Positions 36,671-47,877 of a stretch of 64,000 nucleotides of DNA are shown here, piece by piece (position 1 is the stretch's first letter; every line of letters begins with the position of its first letter). Source of the stretch: Lutjanus erythropterus. Taxonomy: Eukaryota > Chordata > Actinopteri > Lutjaniformes > Lutjanidae. The notes beneath the pieces were generated by a model, which saw nothing but the letters and a program-made list of their open reading frames with translations, was not told where the DNA came from and ran no database searches. The DNA lies in NCBI GenBank assembly GCA_020091685.1, contig CM034613.1, positions 139,177 to 203,176 on the forward strand, written 5' to 3'. A program made the position numbers and the translations under genes.

Positions 36671-37152
36671 TAAATGAAGATGGTCACTTGGGGGGTATTC
36701 CACCAAGAAACAAAATCTTTTTGGAGCTCAAGCTCAAAACCAGCACAAAATTCTGAAAAAAAAATATAAGTGCCCAGAGTGTTGATAAATGTCAAGAACT
36801 ATGCCATACCTGTGACAAAAATAAAATTAAAAAAACAAACAAAATGTAAATAATAAAACATTGAGTTGGTTCATTGAGACGTGTTGGGGGGACTGCTATG
36901 ATCGCTGGAAGTCGCTGGAAGTCACAGGAAACTACAATTATTTGTGAAATTTACAGAAAAGTTGCTGTGATTGGAAAGAATTGCAAAGTCATGCAGAATT
37001 TGCGTGAACTGTTGTGATCACAACATTGCAACTTCCTTGAGGGACTGATGGGAACAATTTCTAAATTTTGAAATTGTTGCAGTATTGAGGCAGAGCGCTG
37101 CAGCCTGCAGAAACCAAGCTGAGCTACAACACAATCCCTCCAGATAACTGCA
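36226..37152 (+). repeat. Pair of about 150-base direct repeats
   Basis: The segments 36226-36380 and 37005-37152 share blocks in order: TTGCAACTT or CTTCC, GAACAA, TGTGAAATTGTTGCAGTATT or close to it, GAGGCAGAGC, CTGCAG and GAGCTACAACACAATCC. They are diverged. They probably belong to one interspersed element or an old local duplication. Confidence 0.65.
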
Positions 37153-37159
37153 CAACATC

Positions 37160-40100
37160 TTTAGCATTTAGTTTTTTTTTTTTTTTGCAGAGTTCCCTCT
37201 GCCCTGTGTGTTTATAACTACAGTTTTTTTTGCTGCTTAAATATTAAGGATATTTGCAGCAGTGACATTACAGTGTGTATGGAGACAAAACAGAGAGCAG
37301 TTGATTGTGTTGCATTGATATACAGGGGTTTTCTTTCACAATTTACTTTAAAGGCTGTTTTCAGTAATTTAACAGAGTTCCATGTGTGCTGTGATGTCAC
37401 AGCGTCACCCTCTGTGCCTTGGATCATGCGTAGACACTCCGGTCTTTTTCACCCACCTGCAGCTAATTTGCTGATCAGTTATTTAAACAGATGCAGGCGC
37501 ACCAGACTGAATGTAATGGGAGATGGCACTCTAGTTTCATTCATGTTACACCCAAAACACACCTTTAAGTAATTAATTAAGAGAGTAAATACAATCATTT
37601 TGCACCTAGATTAAGTGATTTTTATATAGTCAGTGCACTTGTGCCATGCACTTTGGACTAAGAGCTGCAGACCATCTTTATGGGAACCAGTGGGATATTC
37701 ACTTCAGTCACTAACTCTCTGTGGCTGGAGTCACCCCTGCTGAAACACATGGTTGTAGGTTCAGATGTTTCCTCTCTGTCCCAGTCTGTTTCTGTTCAGT
37801 GTTTTCCTGCAGGTTAGAACAGTGTGGAACCTTCACAGTGTCCTGTGATTACCACCTATGACAGCAGAGGCTGCTGTTGCTGCTCAGCAGTACTGTGCTG
37901 CTGTAACTGACTGAGATCAAACACTCACACAGTCACAAAAATGCCCCTTTTTACAACTCCTTTACTTCTTTTAATGCATACATTCAGTGTGATTATGTTG
38001 AGATACTTCTTCAAAATATAAAAGCTATGCTGTCTCCTGGTTACACATTTCTATCACTGACAACAGTAAATACACACTGCATACTGAGGAAACATTTTAA
38101 TGATGTCTTACAAGTTACAGAGTCAGAATGGGTCTTCTAGATGTTCATTGATGATGTAGTTTCACTTTGTTTTCCGTTTAATGTCCACTCAGCAGAAACT
38201 AAAGCATGATTCAATTTTTGATCATTCCTACTCACAGCTTCACCACCTCCATAAACTTAACCAGAGATAGACACAAATGAACCCATGTTGGAAAAAAACA
38301 ACAAGTAAGTGCCCTGTCAGAAGTGCCTATGGTAGATAAAAGTGTGATAAAGTGCCCTCTAAAGTGCCCCTCTAGTGGTCAAACTGTGGTAAAGTGCCCT
38401 TGCAGTGGGTACAACTGTATTTGTACTAGTTTTTCATTTTAAGCTCTGCTGTCTTAGGTCAAAACTACCACCATCACTCTTCTTTCCCATGACTGTAAGC
38501 CAGAGAATGGACAATAAATTCAAAAACAATTACACAATTACAACTTTTTAACAATTAATACTTGAAATGATGAAGACACAAAGGAGTATAACATGTAATC
38601 TTTCGTTTTTACATAGGAATATAACAGGTCACATATGAAACTGTTTCACTGTGAAATTGCCAGAGGTGTTTCTGTTACATGCAGGAGCTAACATGCAACT
38701 CATATGTGTAACAGGAAGATGGTTAACTGCAGTTTACTTTATTTCCTCATTTTTTGAACCACATTTTGTACCACAGTTGTTCGGCCATGGATGCCAAAGG
38801 GTGTTTTGCATCACCATTTAAATCTCTATTGAACAGCCTTTCCTTTACCTTCTTCATGGCTGTATGTTGGAGTTCAGGGAGGGGGCAGAGGAGGCTAGCT
38901 GCCTGAGATCAACAACAGCACTTCATGAAAAGGTAAAGAAAAGGAACCTGTTTTTAATGGGTGAGGGGGTGGGAGTGGAGGCCACAGCCGCAGGCTGCCT
39001 CATATCTGATGGTGGAGCAGAGATGGTACAGATTGGTGTGTTTACCGGCCTGATCACCTGCCACTTTTCTTCTTGTGAGGTCCGTCTTCCCTCCTCACCA
39101 CTCCACTGCAGTTCTTTCACACACCATACCAGTTTCACCACCTCTTCCTGTCCACATGTCACTGGGCGAGTGAATGTTTATATTGATGTATGTTGGGTTG
39201 AAGCCCAATACAGATTTCTCACAATGTTGAAAAATAAAGTGAATCTTTAAGACACTGAAGCCCAAATTGCTCCTGATGGTCTGGCCAGCACCCTGCGCGC
39301 TCGCTCGTGGCCATCAGTGTGTGTGTGTGTGTGTGCCTGTCAGTCACTGAATAAACGGCAAATGCCTTTGCATAAAAGAGCTATCAAAAATCCCAGATCA
39401 GGACCAAGCCAAGCAATTTATGATATTTAGGCACATCCAGATGATAAGCACGTTTCTTATGTCCAATACATGAATAATCTATGATAAGTTGAATAATGTT
39501 GAACTAAATATTAAATAATTCTAATAGGAAAGGATAGAAAAGACAGACATGGATGTAAACTGAACTTGACTGGTTGATGGAGACAGACAACTGTGAGGCA
39601 GTAATTCTATTTTTTGATTGCTCTGTTTTATATGACCATTGACAGCTGACTTCTCACTGTGGTTCCACCAAACACAGCATGTCTGCACCACTGTTCTGAT
39701 CTGTCCTTCACATAGCTGCAAGCCTCATCAGCTATGTTTCAGAAGCATTACAGCAGCAGAGCGTTTTCCCCGCCTGATTATGTTTACTTGCTCAGATTTT
39801 GTTGATTAGGTTTCTTTACTTGCTCTCTGTGCTTCTACCATGGATAAGCAGGTTACATGGTTGAACAGCTTCTTTTCTGTCTGTCTTTATGATTGTGAGT
39901 CTGCATGGAGTCGTTTATTTTGAAAATTAACAAGATTCTCCTCTTCGCCTTTTCTGGGTCTGAATTCCTGGTAGTTTGATCTGCTCTGTGTTAACTGACA
40001 TGGCATCCGTCAAAAATAGAATCAGCACGTATTTGAAGCAGAGCGGAGCTGAGAGCTGCCTCTGAGACACACCAAGGTGCTGCTGGTATAATCACAAGCA

Positions 40101-40580
40101 TTGTGTAAGAATGGCTGCGATCAGCTCTGGCTGACATGGTGCAACCATAACATGATGCATGATGCTGCGGTGGAATTTAGCCATCATTCTTCTTAACCAA
40201 CCACTAGGGGCCACAAGTGATCAGTTTCAGATTGAAATCTTGTTTCAGCTTGGGACAACTTATGCGGAGGCATGATGTTGGCAGAACTGTGCAAATCTCC
40301 ATTATTTGCATCTGGCAGTTGTGGTGGCTTTGCAGTAGGTGCTTCATCATCTGTTGCCTGGTGAAGATCTGCATTCTACTGAGTGAGTTCTAGTTTCATC
40401 TGATTTCACAGAAAATCTAACCCAGTCACAGACATGAAGAATAACTACTCAGACACAGCTAATCTACTCTCTTGGGCAGGTCTTATAGAGCATTGGTACA
40501 AACCTGTGGTCTGGGCCACCCTTAGGGGTCTGAGAGAAATCACAGGGGGTCCCCAAGACTTTGTCTGCTCTGAGGTCCAT
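37160..40580. other. Intergenic DNA, no gene seen
   Basis: About 3.4 kb without a recognisable gene. A short cluster of AAAGTGCCC-type motifs lies at 38300-38405. Frames at 38864-39250 and elsewhere show no domain and lack splice or start context worth reporting. Confidence 0.6.
38300..38405 (+). repeat. Cluster of AAGTGCCC motifs
   Basis: AAGTGCCC occurs four times in about 105 bases (near 38305, 38350, 38361 and 38392), three of them as AAAGTGCCC, with a related AAGTGCC in addition. It is a degenerate tandem array or part of a repeat. Confidence 0.55.
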
Positions 40581-40582
40581 AA

Positions 40583-41451
40583 AATGATAGTTCACCCAAA
40601 AATGAAAATTCACTCAATATCTACTCACCCCTGTGCTGATGTGAGGATGGGTGAGGATCTCCAGTTCACAAAACAATCCCTGAGCTTCAACGGAAAACAG
40701 CGTTGCAGCCAAATCCAGTACAATTGAACAATATAAGTGAATGGTGACCAGTTTTAAAATTAAAAAAAAAAAAATTTGACCCACAAAGACACTCTTTACA
40801 CCATGTTTTTAGCCTCTCGCCCAAGCTACACGACACGAGATATACGAGATCTCACGATACCTTCACATCTGTATTTACATGCTACCTGGAACCGAGTCAG
40901 ACAACAGAGAGAGATCTGCTCAGAAATATTGACTTGTTACTTGAACAGTTGACTTCACAAACTTTCAACAAAGAAGAAAATGTACAAGGACTTCGACATA
41001 GAAGAGGAACATCATTTCTTGGCTGCAGCCATGGACTACAGAGCAACAGCAACAGTAACCTGGTGGTGTAGTGTACAAAATCCTTTCCAGATTGAGAAAG
41101 GTCCAACTTGCGCTTCAGGCGTGTGCATACGGCTCTGGTCTGAGAGGCTACAGTTGACATTTAGACTAAAAACATGGTGTAAAGGGTGTCTTTTTGGGTC
41201 AAATTTTAATGTCACAGCTTACGGACACTTGGATTACACTACACGAGCAGTATGGAGACATTTTGTGGTTTTTTTTTTGTGTTTTAAAACTTTGTTTACA
41301 TTTTAAAACTGGTCACCGTTCACTTCAAGTGTACTTGATTTGGCTAGATTTGTTTTTTTGTTTTGTGAACTGGAGATCTTCACCCATCCTCACATCAGCA
41401 CAGGGGTGAGTAGATATTGAGTGAATTTTAATTTTTGGGTGAACTGTGGCT
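40583..41451 (+). mobile_element. Long-inverted-end MITE, oldest of three copies
   Basis: The ends are inverted: TAGTTCACCCAAAAATGAAA on the left and TTTTGGGTGAACTGTGGC on the right. The inner part shares TTTACACCATGTTTTTAGCC with the copies at 45704 and 52531. The outermost bases are decayed, so no clean target site remains. Confidence 0.75.
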
Positions 41452-43010
41452 TTCAAATCAGATTTGCACGTTAATTAAAATCACAATTTCAGGGTTCACC
41501 TTCAGGGCACACCTTTTCTAAAGTCAAATTGAAGCACCTTTCAAGCATTTTTAAGGTTCATTTTCCAGTTTTGTCAGCACCTTACAGCTGGTAAATGAAA
41601 TATTGATATACAAAATGATTATTTCACCTCTTCATCACATTAAATCAGATGTTATTTAGCTATTATCAACCAAAATTATGTTTTGTGATAGAAAGTTTGT
41701 CACCTGTCTGTACAAATTTTGTGCTTTTTCATTAACTGATGAAAATGCTAAAAATTTATTAATTAATTCCCACTGAAATGTAGTTTAGTTGACATATAAA
41801 GTGATTTATACTACAGATATTCAAGTAAAATGCAAATAGGCTTCCTAAAAACTATACTTAATGACAGCACTGCTATTAAATGTAACAACAAATCCAGCTG
41901 AGCTGCTGCAGTATGAAGTTCCACAGCACAACACAAAGCAAGCAGCACTGCAGCGGTTCTGCAGGTTAGTGGTGGTAGTTGTGCTCCTCAATCCAACCTG
42001 CCATAAAACACCATCACCACAATCATTATTAATTAGCATTTTAAAAAATGTTGTACATTTTTGAACTATAGGCAACATTTTATTGGCATGTGTTCGAGTT
42101 TCAATAGTAAATATACTCTAGCTGTTACTCTCTGTGGATTCTCATGAAAGTAACAAACAGAATGGTCATATTAATTACATTTTTTTAAAAACTTTAACCA
42201 CACAAACACAGAAAACAGAAGCTTTACCACTCCTTTACCTGTCACTTCTCCCACATACACACCTTCTCTTCACCTTAGGGTGTGGCTCTCCACACTTTCT
42301 GCACACACACACACAGACACACAGTGTATGGTATCTCCTCACCTCATTAGAGCTACCTGTCAGTCAGTCTTTCATGGCTTAGCAAACACTTCCCTCTTTA
42401 GTAGCAGTGAGTCTGTATCTGCTGACAGCCTGTCATGGTGGTCTGAGTGATACAGAGAGTAGACTGATGTGAGGAATCTCCCATATCTGAAGAGCGCTTC
42501 ATGTCTGTTTACTTCCTGTCAACTGCTGTAGTCAAGTTACCTTTGCCTACAAATTTTTCATCCTTAAGTTAGTTACTTCATTTTTCACAGTTAGCTTGGT
42601 GCATATTGTTGGCAGTATTTAACGTTCTTTTTGTACATAAATCACCTCAGTGTCTAAGATTACCATTTGCAATGTTAGCTAGCTAGCTAGCTAGTATCGT
42701 CATCTTCTTTCAGCCTCAAAAGAAGCTTTCCACTGTTCGAACAATCACCAAAGCTTGTTGGTTTGAAAATTAACCATTGCTTAATTGTGGTATATTTAAA
42801 AATAGGCTGGTTGGACATCAGAGAAGCAGTGAGGAGAAACAGCATGTAGAGCCAGACTATTTTCACATATAACTCTGTGAAATGGTGATTTACTATGATC
42901 AAACAAGTGTTGGTGTTTTTGTTGCATTTGAATGCAAATGTTGATTGTAGCTAGCTATCTAATATTACCAACTATTATCATTATATTCAAAACAAGTGGT
43001 AAATACTATT
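41452..43010. other. Intergenic DNA, no gene seen
   Basis: About 1.5 kb of AT-rich sequence without recognisable features other than a short CA run near 42301 and an (AGCT)n run near 42679-42693. Confidence 0.6.
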
Positions 43011-43016
43011 AACATG

Positions 43017-43437
43017 GGCCTTTCACACCGCATATTTTTAGCTCAGGGCTATCCTCAGCATTAACCCTGGGCTAACTTAGCCCCCTTCTACACACATATT
43101 GTTAACCCAGTGTTAAGCTAAGCCCGGGACTATACGATACTCACTGCCCTTCTTCTAACTCTGGGTTAAGCACCTATACACCCACACGTGTTTTGCATTA
43201 ACCTGGCTGATTATCTTCTCCTTCTAATCATTTAGTCCTGTTTCTCACTGGCAGCTTTTGGCCCTGGGTTTAGTTGATTTTCAGGGGATAACCCCGCAAA
43301 CTCAGGGCTAACCCTGCTCTGGAGCAGGGCCAGCTAGCCGTAGGCTAAAGTCGGGGTTAGCCCGCTTTTGAATGTGCCAGGATTGTGTCAGTGTGAAAGC
43401 TCTCTTAGCCCTGGCTAAGTGCAGTGTGAAAAGTAGT
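43017..43437 (+). mobile_element. MITE with CTTTCACAC ends
   Basis: The left end reads CCTTTCACACCGC and the right end GCAGTGTGAAAAG, which is its inverse with mismatches. The inside holds many copies of TTAGCCCTGG or GGGTTAA-type blocks in both orientations. This is a fold-back, non-coding DNA element. I could not fix the target duplication or superfamily. Confidence 0.65.
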
Positions 43438-45040
43438 ATGTACCAAGCTAACTGTGAAAAGTGAAGAAAGTAACTCAAGGATTTGTAGCAAGGGAACGTT
43501 ACTGCAGCGTTGACAGGAAGTAAACAGGTGTAGTGTTTGTGGATGTAAAGATGACAATTGTTCACCTGGTGCATATGCCAAATAAAGTGTGGCAACCGTT
43601 TACTTCCGTGACTGAATATGCACAGTGCTGTTTCTCCTGCTGTCACCACCCACCATTCCCTGGTCAGCCAATACATTTCACTTTGTGATGACATGACAGA
43701 TTTTTAAAATAATTTTTCTCAGCTTGAGAAACAAATATTCATGAATCAAAAATTCAGAAGACTCATAATTGAGCTACTTCTCTACCTGTCTTATAATGGA
43801 AGCTTCTGGGGAAAATGCTTTTTGGACTGCAGGCAAATCATGCAATATAGTGCAATGAAATGGCCACTAGAAAAAAAAATAGAAGTAAGACTGAGGGACA
43901 ATGCCTCATCTAGGTTCTCTTATATGTCTATGCTCATAACACAGAACTACAGTATGTCATGCTACATTGTACAAGTAGAGAATTTTCTCAGCAAGGGCAG
44001 ACTTAACCAGAGCCTTCATCACTACAGGCCTCCCACAGAGGGAGGAGGAAAGTGAGGAGGTAAAGATCTCCTATCTGACTCTGTGACTGAAAAAATACCA
44101 CTAGTTTGTGAGAAAATATCTTCTAATTCATTTGTTTGTGTGAACGGCCCCTAAATCCCACTCAACTATATAGATACTGATTTGTGTAAAGTTTTACACC
44201 ATTATCAAAACTGTACTCATGTAGAAAGCTGTTGTTTGTTCACATCCTCCCTCCTCTGATGGAGGCTGTGACTCCACTGTTTTCAGACTAAACAATGATC
44301 CTTATCCTGGCTTTAAAACCAGTCTACCTTGCTGTGTGCGTGTGTGTGCCCTCTCAGTCCCACCCTGGTATTGCATGCCTTCAGCTGTACAGCGTGACGC
44401 TGACTCATAAACGCAGCCGATCTTGTGTTCAGGGTGACGAACAACTGAAGTGGCAAGCTTCCAAAACAGCAGCCACCCACCTCTTCACCTGCATGCCAGC
44501 AAGCAACACTGTAGCTCACCCAACCAGCTGTGGAGGAGTGGAGGAGGGTGTGCATGTCAGTGCGTGGAGTCTATGAGGGAGGGACACATGTTTTCACAAA
44601 GATGGGGAAAACCTTCAAATCTGCGGCCAAATTATTGATTCAGATACACATTAATCAGTTTTATTGGCCAAGTGGAGGGCTGGGGTGAGGATGAAGCAGC
44701 TGGTTGTGTTTGGATCCTAATTTTAGAATCTGAATTTGACCAAGTGCATTTGAGCAACCAATACATTATAGATTTAAAGTCTGATATCAGCAACTTAAAT
44801 TTAAATTTTGGATAGGTTTGTAATGTTTAAAAACCTGTCTCTTGTGCTTGAAGCTGAAAACCCCAGAGTGAGAGCCCTAGGAGGGGAGGAGGGGAGTGAA
44901 TAAGAGCCTCACCACAGCTGGGGTTTAAGACCGCTCCTTGATCTTTTCTGGCTAGGAAAATTAAACAGACAAAACAGGACTGGTCAAACAATAGGAAGGT
45001 CTACTGTATCCTGGACTGGAGCAATTGAAGTCATCCTAAC
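43438..45040. other. Intergenic DNA, no gene seen
   Basis: About 1.6 kb in which I see no gene. Frames near 44295-44638 overlap on both strands and have no recognisable domain. Confidence 0.55.
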
Positions 45041-45425
45041 TTGAAATGTCACAAACTGGGATGGACTGTGCACAGTCCAGGACAGGAGGACTCTACAGCA
45101 GATCATCGAAATGGCCCAGATCGTCATTGGTACCCATCTACTGAGTAACTGGGAGGTGAGGTTGCTGCAGAGGCCAGAGGATACTAATGGGCACCCACCC
45201 TGGTCACAGTGTCTTCATCCTGTTGTCATCTGGCAGGAGATACAGAAGTATCCACTGCTGGACCATTAGACTGAAGAGCAGCATCTTCCCTCAGACTGAG
45301 AGACTGAAGAATTCATCCTTAGCTCTCCACCGTATTTATTAGTTTGTTCTATATTTGTATTCATCTCTATCAGTTACAACAAAATCTCATTTTACAACCT
45401 TGTTGTAAATGACAATTAAATCACC
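45040..45425 (+). mobile_element. Rex1-like LINE, 3' end
   Basis: The translation gives CTVQDRRTLQQIIEMAQIVI in one frame, then SSGRRYRSIHCWTIRLKSSI in another. This is the C-terminal pattern of fish Rex1-type (CR1-related) reverse transcriptases. The tail CAACAAAATCTCATTTTACA to AATGACAATTAAA is typical of their 3' ends. The copy is 5'-truncated and frame-shifted. Confidence 0.75.
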
Positions 45426-45536
45426 TTTAGTCCTTGTACGTTGTTACACTAGCGTGTTGACAAAATCTGTCTACAGACAGACATATAAACACCTGGCAAA
45501 CTGCCTCTGTGGTAGGTCGTGCTACAGTGGGTTTTG

Positions 45537-45578
45537 CACACACGCATATATACACACACACGCATACACACACACACT

Positions 45579-45610
<32 letters not shown>

Positions 45611-45612
45611 CT
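45537..45612 (+). repeat. (CA)n microsatellite
   Basis: An interrupted CA run follows the Rex1-like fragment. Confidence 0.95.
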
Positions 45613-45703
45613 CACAAACTCACAACGGGAAAACAATAAATGTGTTGTGGCTGGAAGAAATTCTGTAGCAACAAGACTGTAACTTTGGTAGATACCCACT
45701 TAA

Positions 45704-46282
45704 AGGGATAGTTCACCCAAAAATGAATTGACATGACATTATCTACTCACCCTCATGCTGACTGAAGGTCAGATTTGGTTTTTTAGTCCACAAAACTCTG
45801 CTGGAGTTTTACAGGAAAACAGTGTTGCAGAATTTCCCAAACAGTGGAACTGAATGGTGACCAGTTTTCAAATGTTAAAAAACAACATAATTTTTATTTA
45901 TAAAATGTCTCCATACTGCTCATCTGGTACAATCCAAGTTGACTTTTAAAAAATGTGTTATTTACACCATGTTTTTAGCCTGAATCTTCACTGTAGATCC
46001 TTAGCTTGGCACCACGTTCACGTGCACATGCACACTGTCTGAACTGGGTGTGTGTGATGTATGCACACAGCATGTCAGGGCTTAAGGAGACTTGGATTAC
46101 ACCAGACGAGCAGTATGGAGGCATTTTATGGTTTCTTTCCAGTTTTTTTTTAATCTCTGAAAACTGGTCACCATTCACTTCCATTGTTTGGGAGATTCTG
46201 CAACACTGTTTTCCTGTGAAACTCAAAATAAACCTGACCTGAGTAGATAATGACTGAATTTTCATTTTGGTGAACTAACCCT
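45704..46282 (+). mobile_element. Long-inverted-end MITE, TTAA-type target
   Basis: The element starts AGGGATAGTTCACCC and ends GGTGAACTAACCCT. It is preceded by TTAA (45700-45703) and followed by TCAA, a one-base variant. TTAA targets suggest piggyBac-type mobilisation. The central TTTACACCATGTTTTTAGCC and CTTCACTGTAGATC blocks are shared with the copy at 52531. Confidence 0.8.
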
Positions 46283-47361
46283 TCAAGCTTTTAGAAACAT
46301 CCAAATCCCAGTTAGATATTAGTTTATTACTCAAGGACTTAAGTGCTTTGATGATCAATCAGTCAATTTAAAGAGAGAGACAGTGATCTGTGACATTATG
46401 GATTTATCCTCAGCTCAGAATCAAATCTATACATCATCCTTCTTTATGACAGTTACTTTGTGGACATGATGGCAGCTGTGAGTTCAACCAGTTCCTCTGC
46501 ACTGAATCATCTCCTGTATATTACTGCAGTAATCACTGTATAAGACACTGATCAATGAATCATTGATTGATCGCACTAATTCAACATTCCTATCATAGTG
46601 TAACCATAATTACTATACACATGACATTTTGGGTTAAGTTACTGGTGAATACATTATTATTTCATTGTCTTCAAATATTATTTCATTTATATACTTTCAT
46701 GTGCAGTACTTCAGTAGATTCTTCATGTTCCCTTGGCTACTACTAATTAGTTCCCACTTGCCATTATTCTGTGGGGCAGGTATGAGTGTAACAGAGTAGA
46801 ATGCCATAAGAAACCAGTCGAGGGAGATGTTTACTGTGAACCCCAAAGTTGGATGTATCGCACTGCCTTGCTGTGAAAGAGAAATTGTAGCCGACTTATT
46901 AGCCCCTACCCAGAAGAACTGGTGAACGCCAACAACTAAGAAAAGAGGGTTACAATAGTTATCATATCATGTAGAATGCTGTTGAACCAGATTCATAAAT
47001 GTGAGTCACAAATAGATGAGCTGTTAGTTTGAACCTACCTGCAAAATCATTTTAACTGGGTCAGACTCTGACTTTACAGTCAGACGCCCAGAAGTAAACA
47101 CAAGTCTTATCTGTTTGATCCATATCTTCATCTTCACTTGATATTTAAAAATCTGATTGGATTCCAACACGTTATCATCAATTTAAAAGAATTACCGAAA
47201 AGTTTGGTAAATGATGAGTGAATAAAAATAGTGTTAACTTGTTTACTCTTTTCTTCTCTCCTGTTTTAAGATAAATGTCCAAAGGAGGTTCTGCCTTTTA
47301 TTTACCAACTGCCATAGTGAATCATTGTATCTGAGCTCGATAAATGATGGCTTTCTGATGG

Positions 47362-47425
47362 CCTGGTAGCTCAGTTGGTAGAGCATTTGTCCCATATTCT
47401 GAGGCTGTGAGTCCTCTGCAGTTAA
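47362..47425 (+). mobile_element. tRNA-like SINE head fragment
   Basis: TGGTAGCTCAGTTGGTAGAG matches a tRNA D arm and A box. It is followed by TCCCATATTCTGAGGCTGTG and a worn B-box region, then a TTAAG run. This fits the head of a fish tRNA-derived SINE and not a functional tRNA gene, because the T arm and acceptor stem cannot be formed. Confidence 0.6.
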
Positions 47426-47862
47426 GTTAAGTTAAGTTAATTTACTAAAGCAGGTGAAATCAGTCATTTTATCCTGGGAGTCACTTGTTACTCATCTTCC
47501 ACTGCCTTGATGTGTTTGTTTGTGTTATTGTGTGACTTTGGTGAATGTGACCTAGCCTTTTAAAACACTGAAGTCACACAATAATACAAAAAAACAACTG
47601 ATTGAGGCACCAGCAGCTCCTGTGTTCTGTGAGGTAAAATCACTCATCACTCTTGCTAATTCAGTTTAGTTGGTTTGGAGAGAGCAATAATTAGCTTTTA
47701 TAATTCTGGTTTCCTGTCTGAAAAGACTGTCCGATGGCAAAGTGGTGAAAATATCCTAACTATAGTGTACACTTAAAATGATCTCTTTTTTTGAGTGGGC
47801 CATATATAAATAGCTAAAATCATTTTTGTCTCACTCTACTTTTCCAAACTGTGGGCGTGCTA

Positions 47863-47877
47863 ACCGCCACCTACTGT
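47863..47877 (-). promoter_or_regulatory. CTCF-like motif, opposite orientation
   Basis: On the minus strand ACAGTAGGTGGCGGT fits CCASYAGRKGGCRSY at 14 of 15 positions. It faces the motif at 24987, with mpdu1 between them and sox19 outside. Confidence 0.4.

Noticed and set aside
40201-40215. CCACTAGGGGCCACA as a third CTCF-like site
   Set aside because: Only 13 of 15 positions fit, missing a central G. Such partial matches are common.
40980-41306. 108-codon frame starting MYKDFDIEEEHHFLAAAMD
   Set aside because: Lies wholly inside the MITE at 40583-41451 and has no counterpart frame in the other copies.
47360-47432. Possible functional tRNA gene
   Set aside because: The D arm is good, but the T arm and acceptor stem cannot be formed. 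It fits a SINE head.
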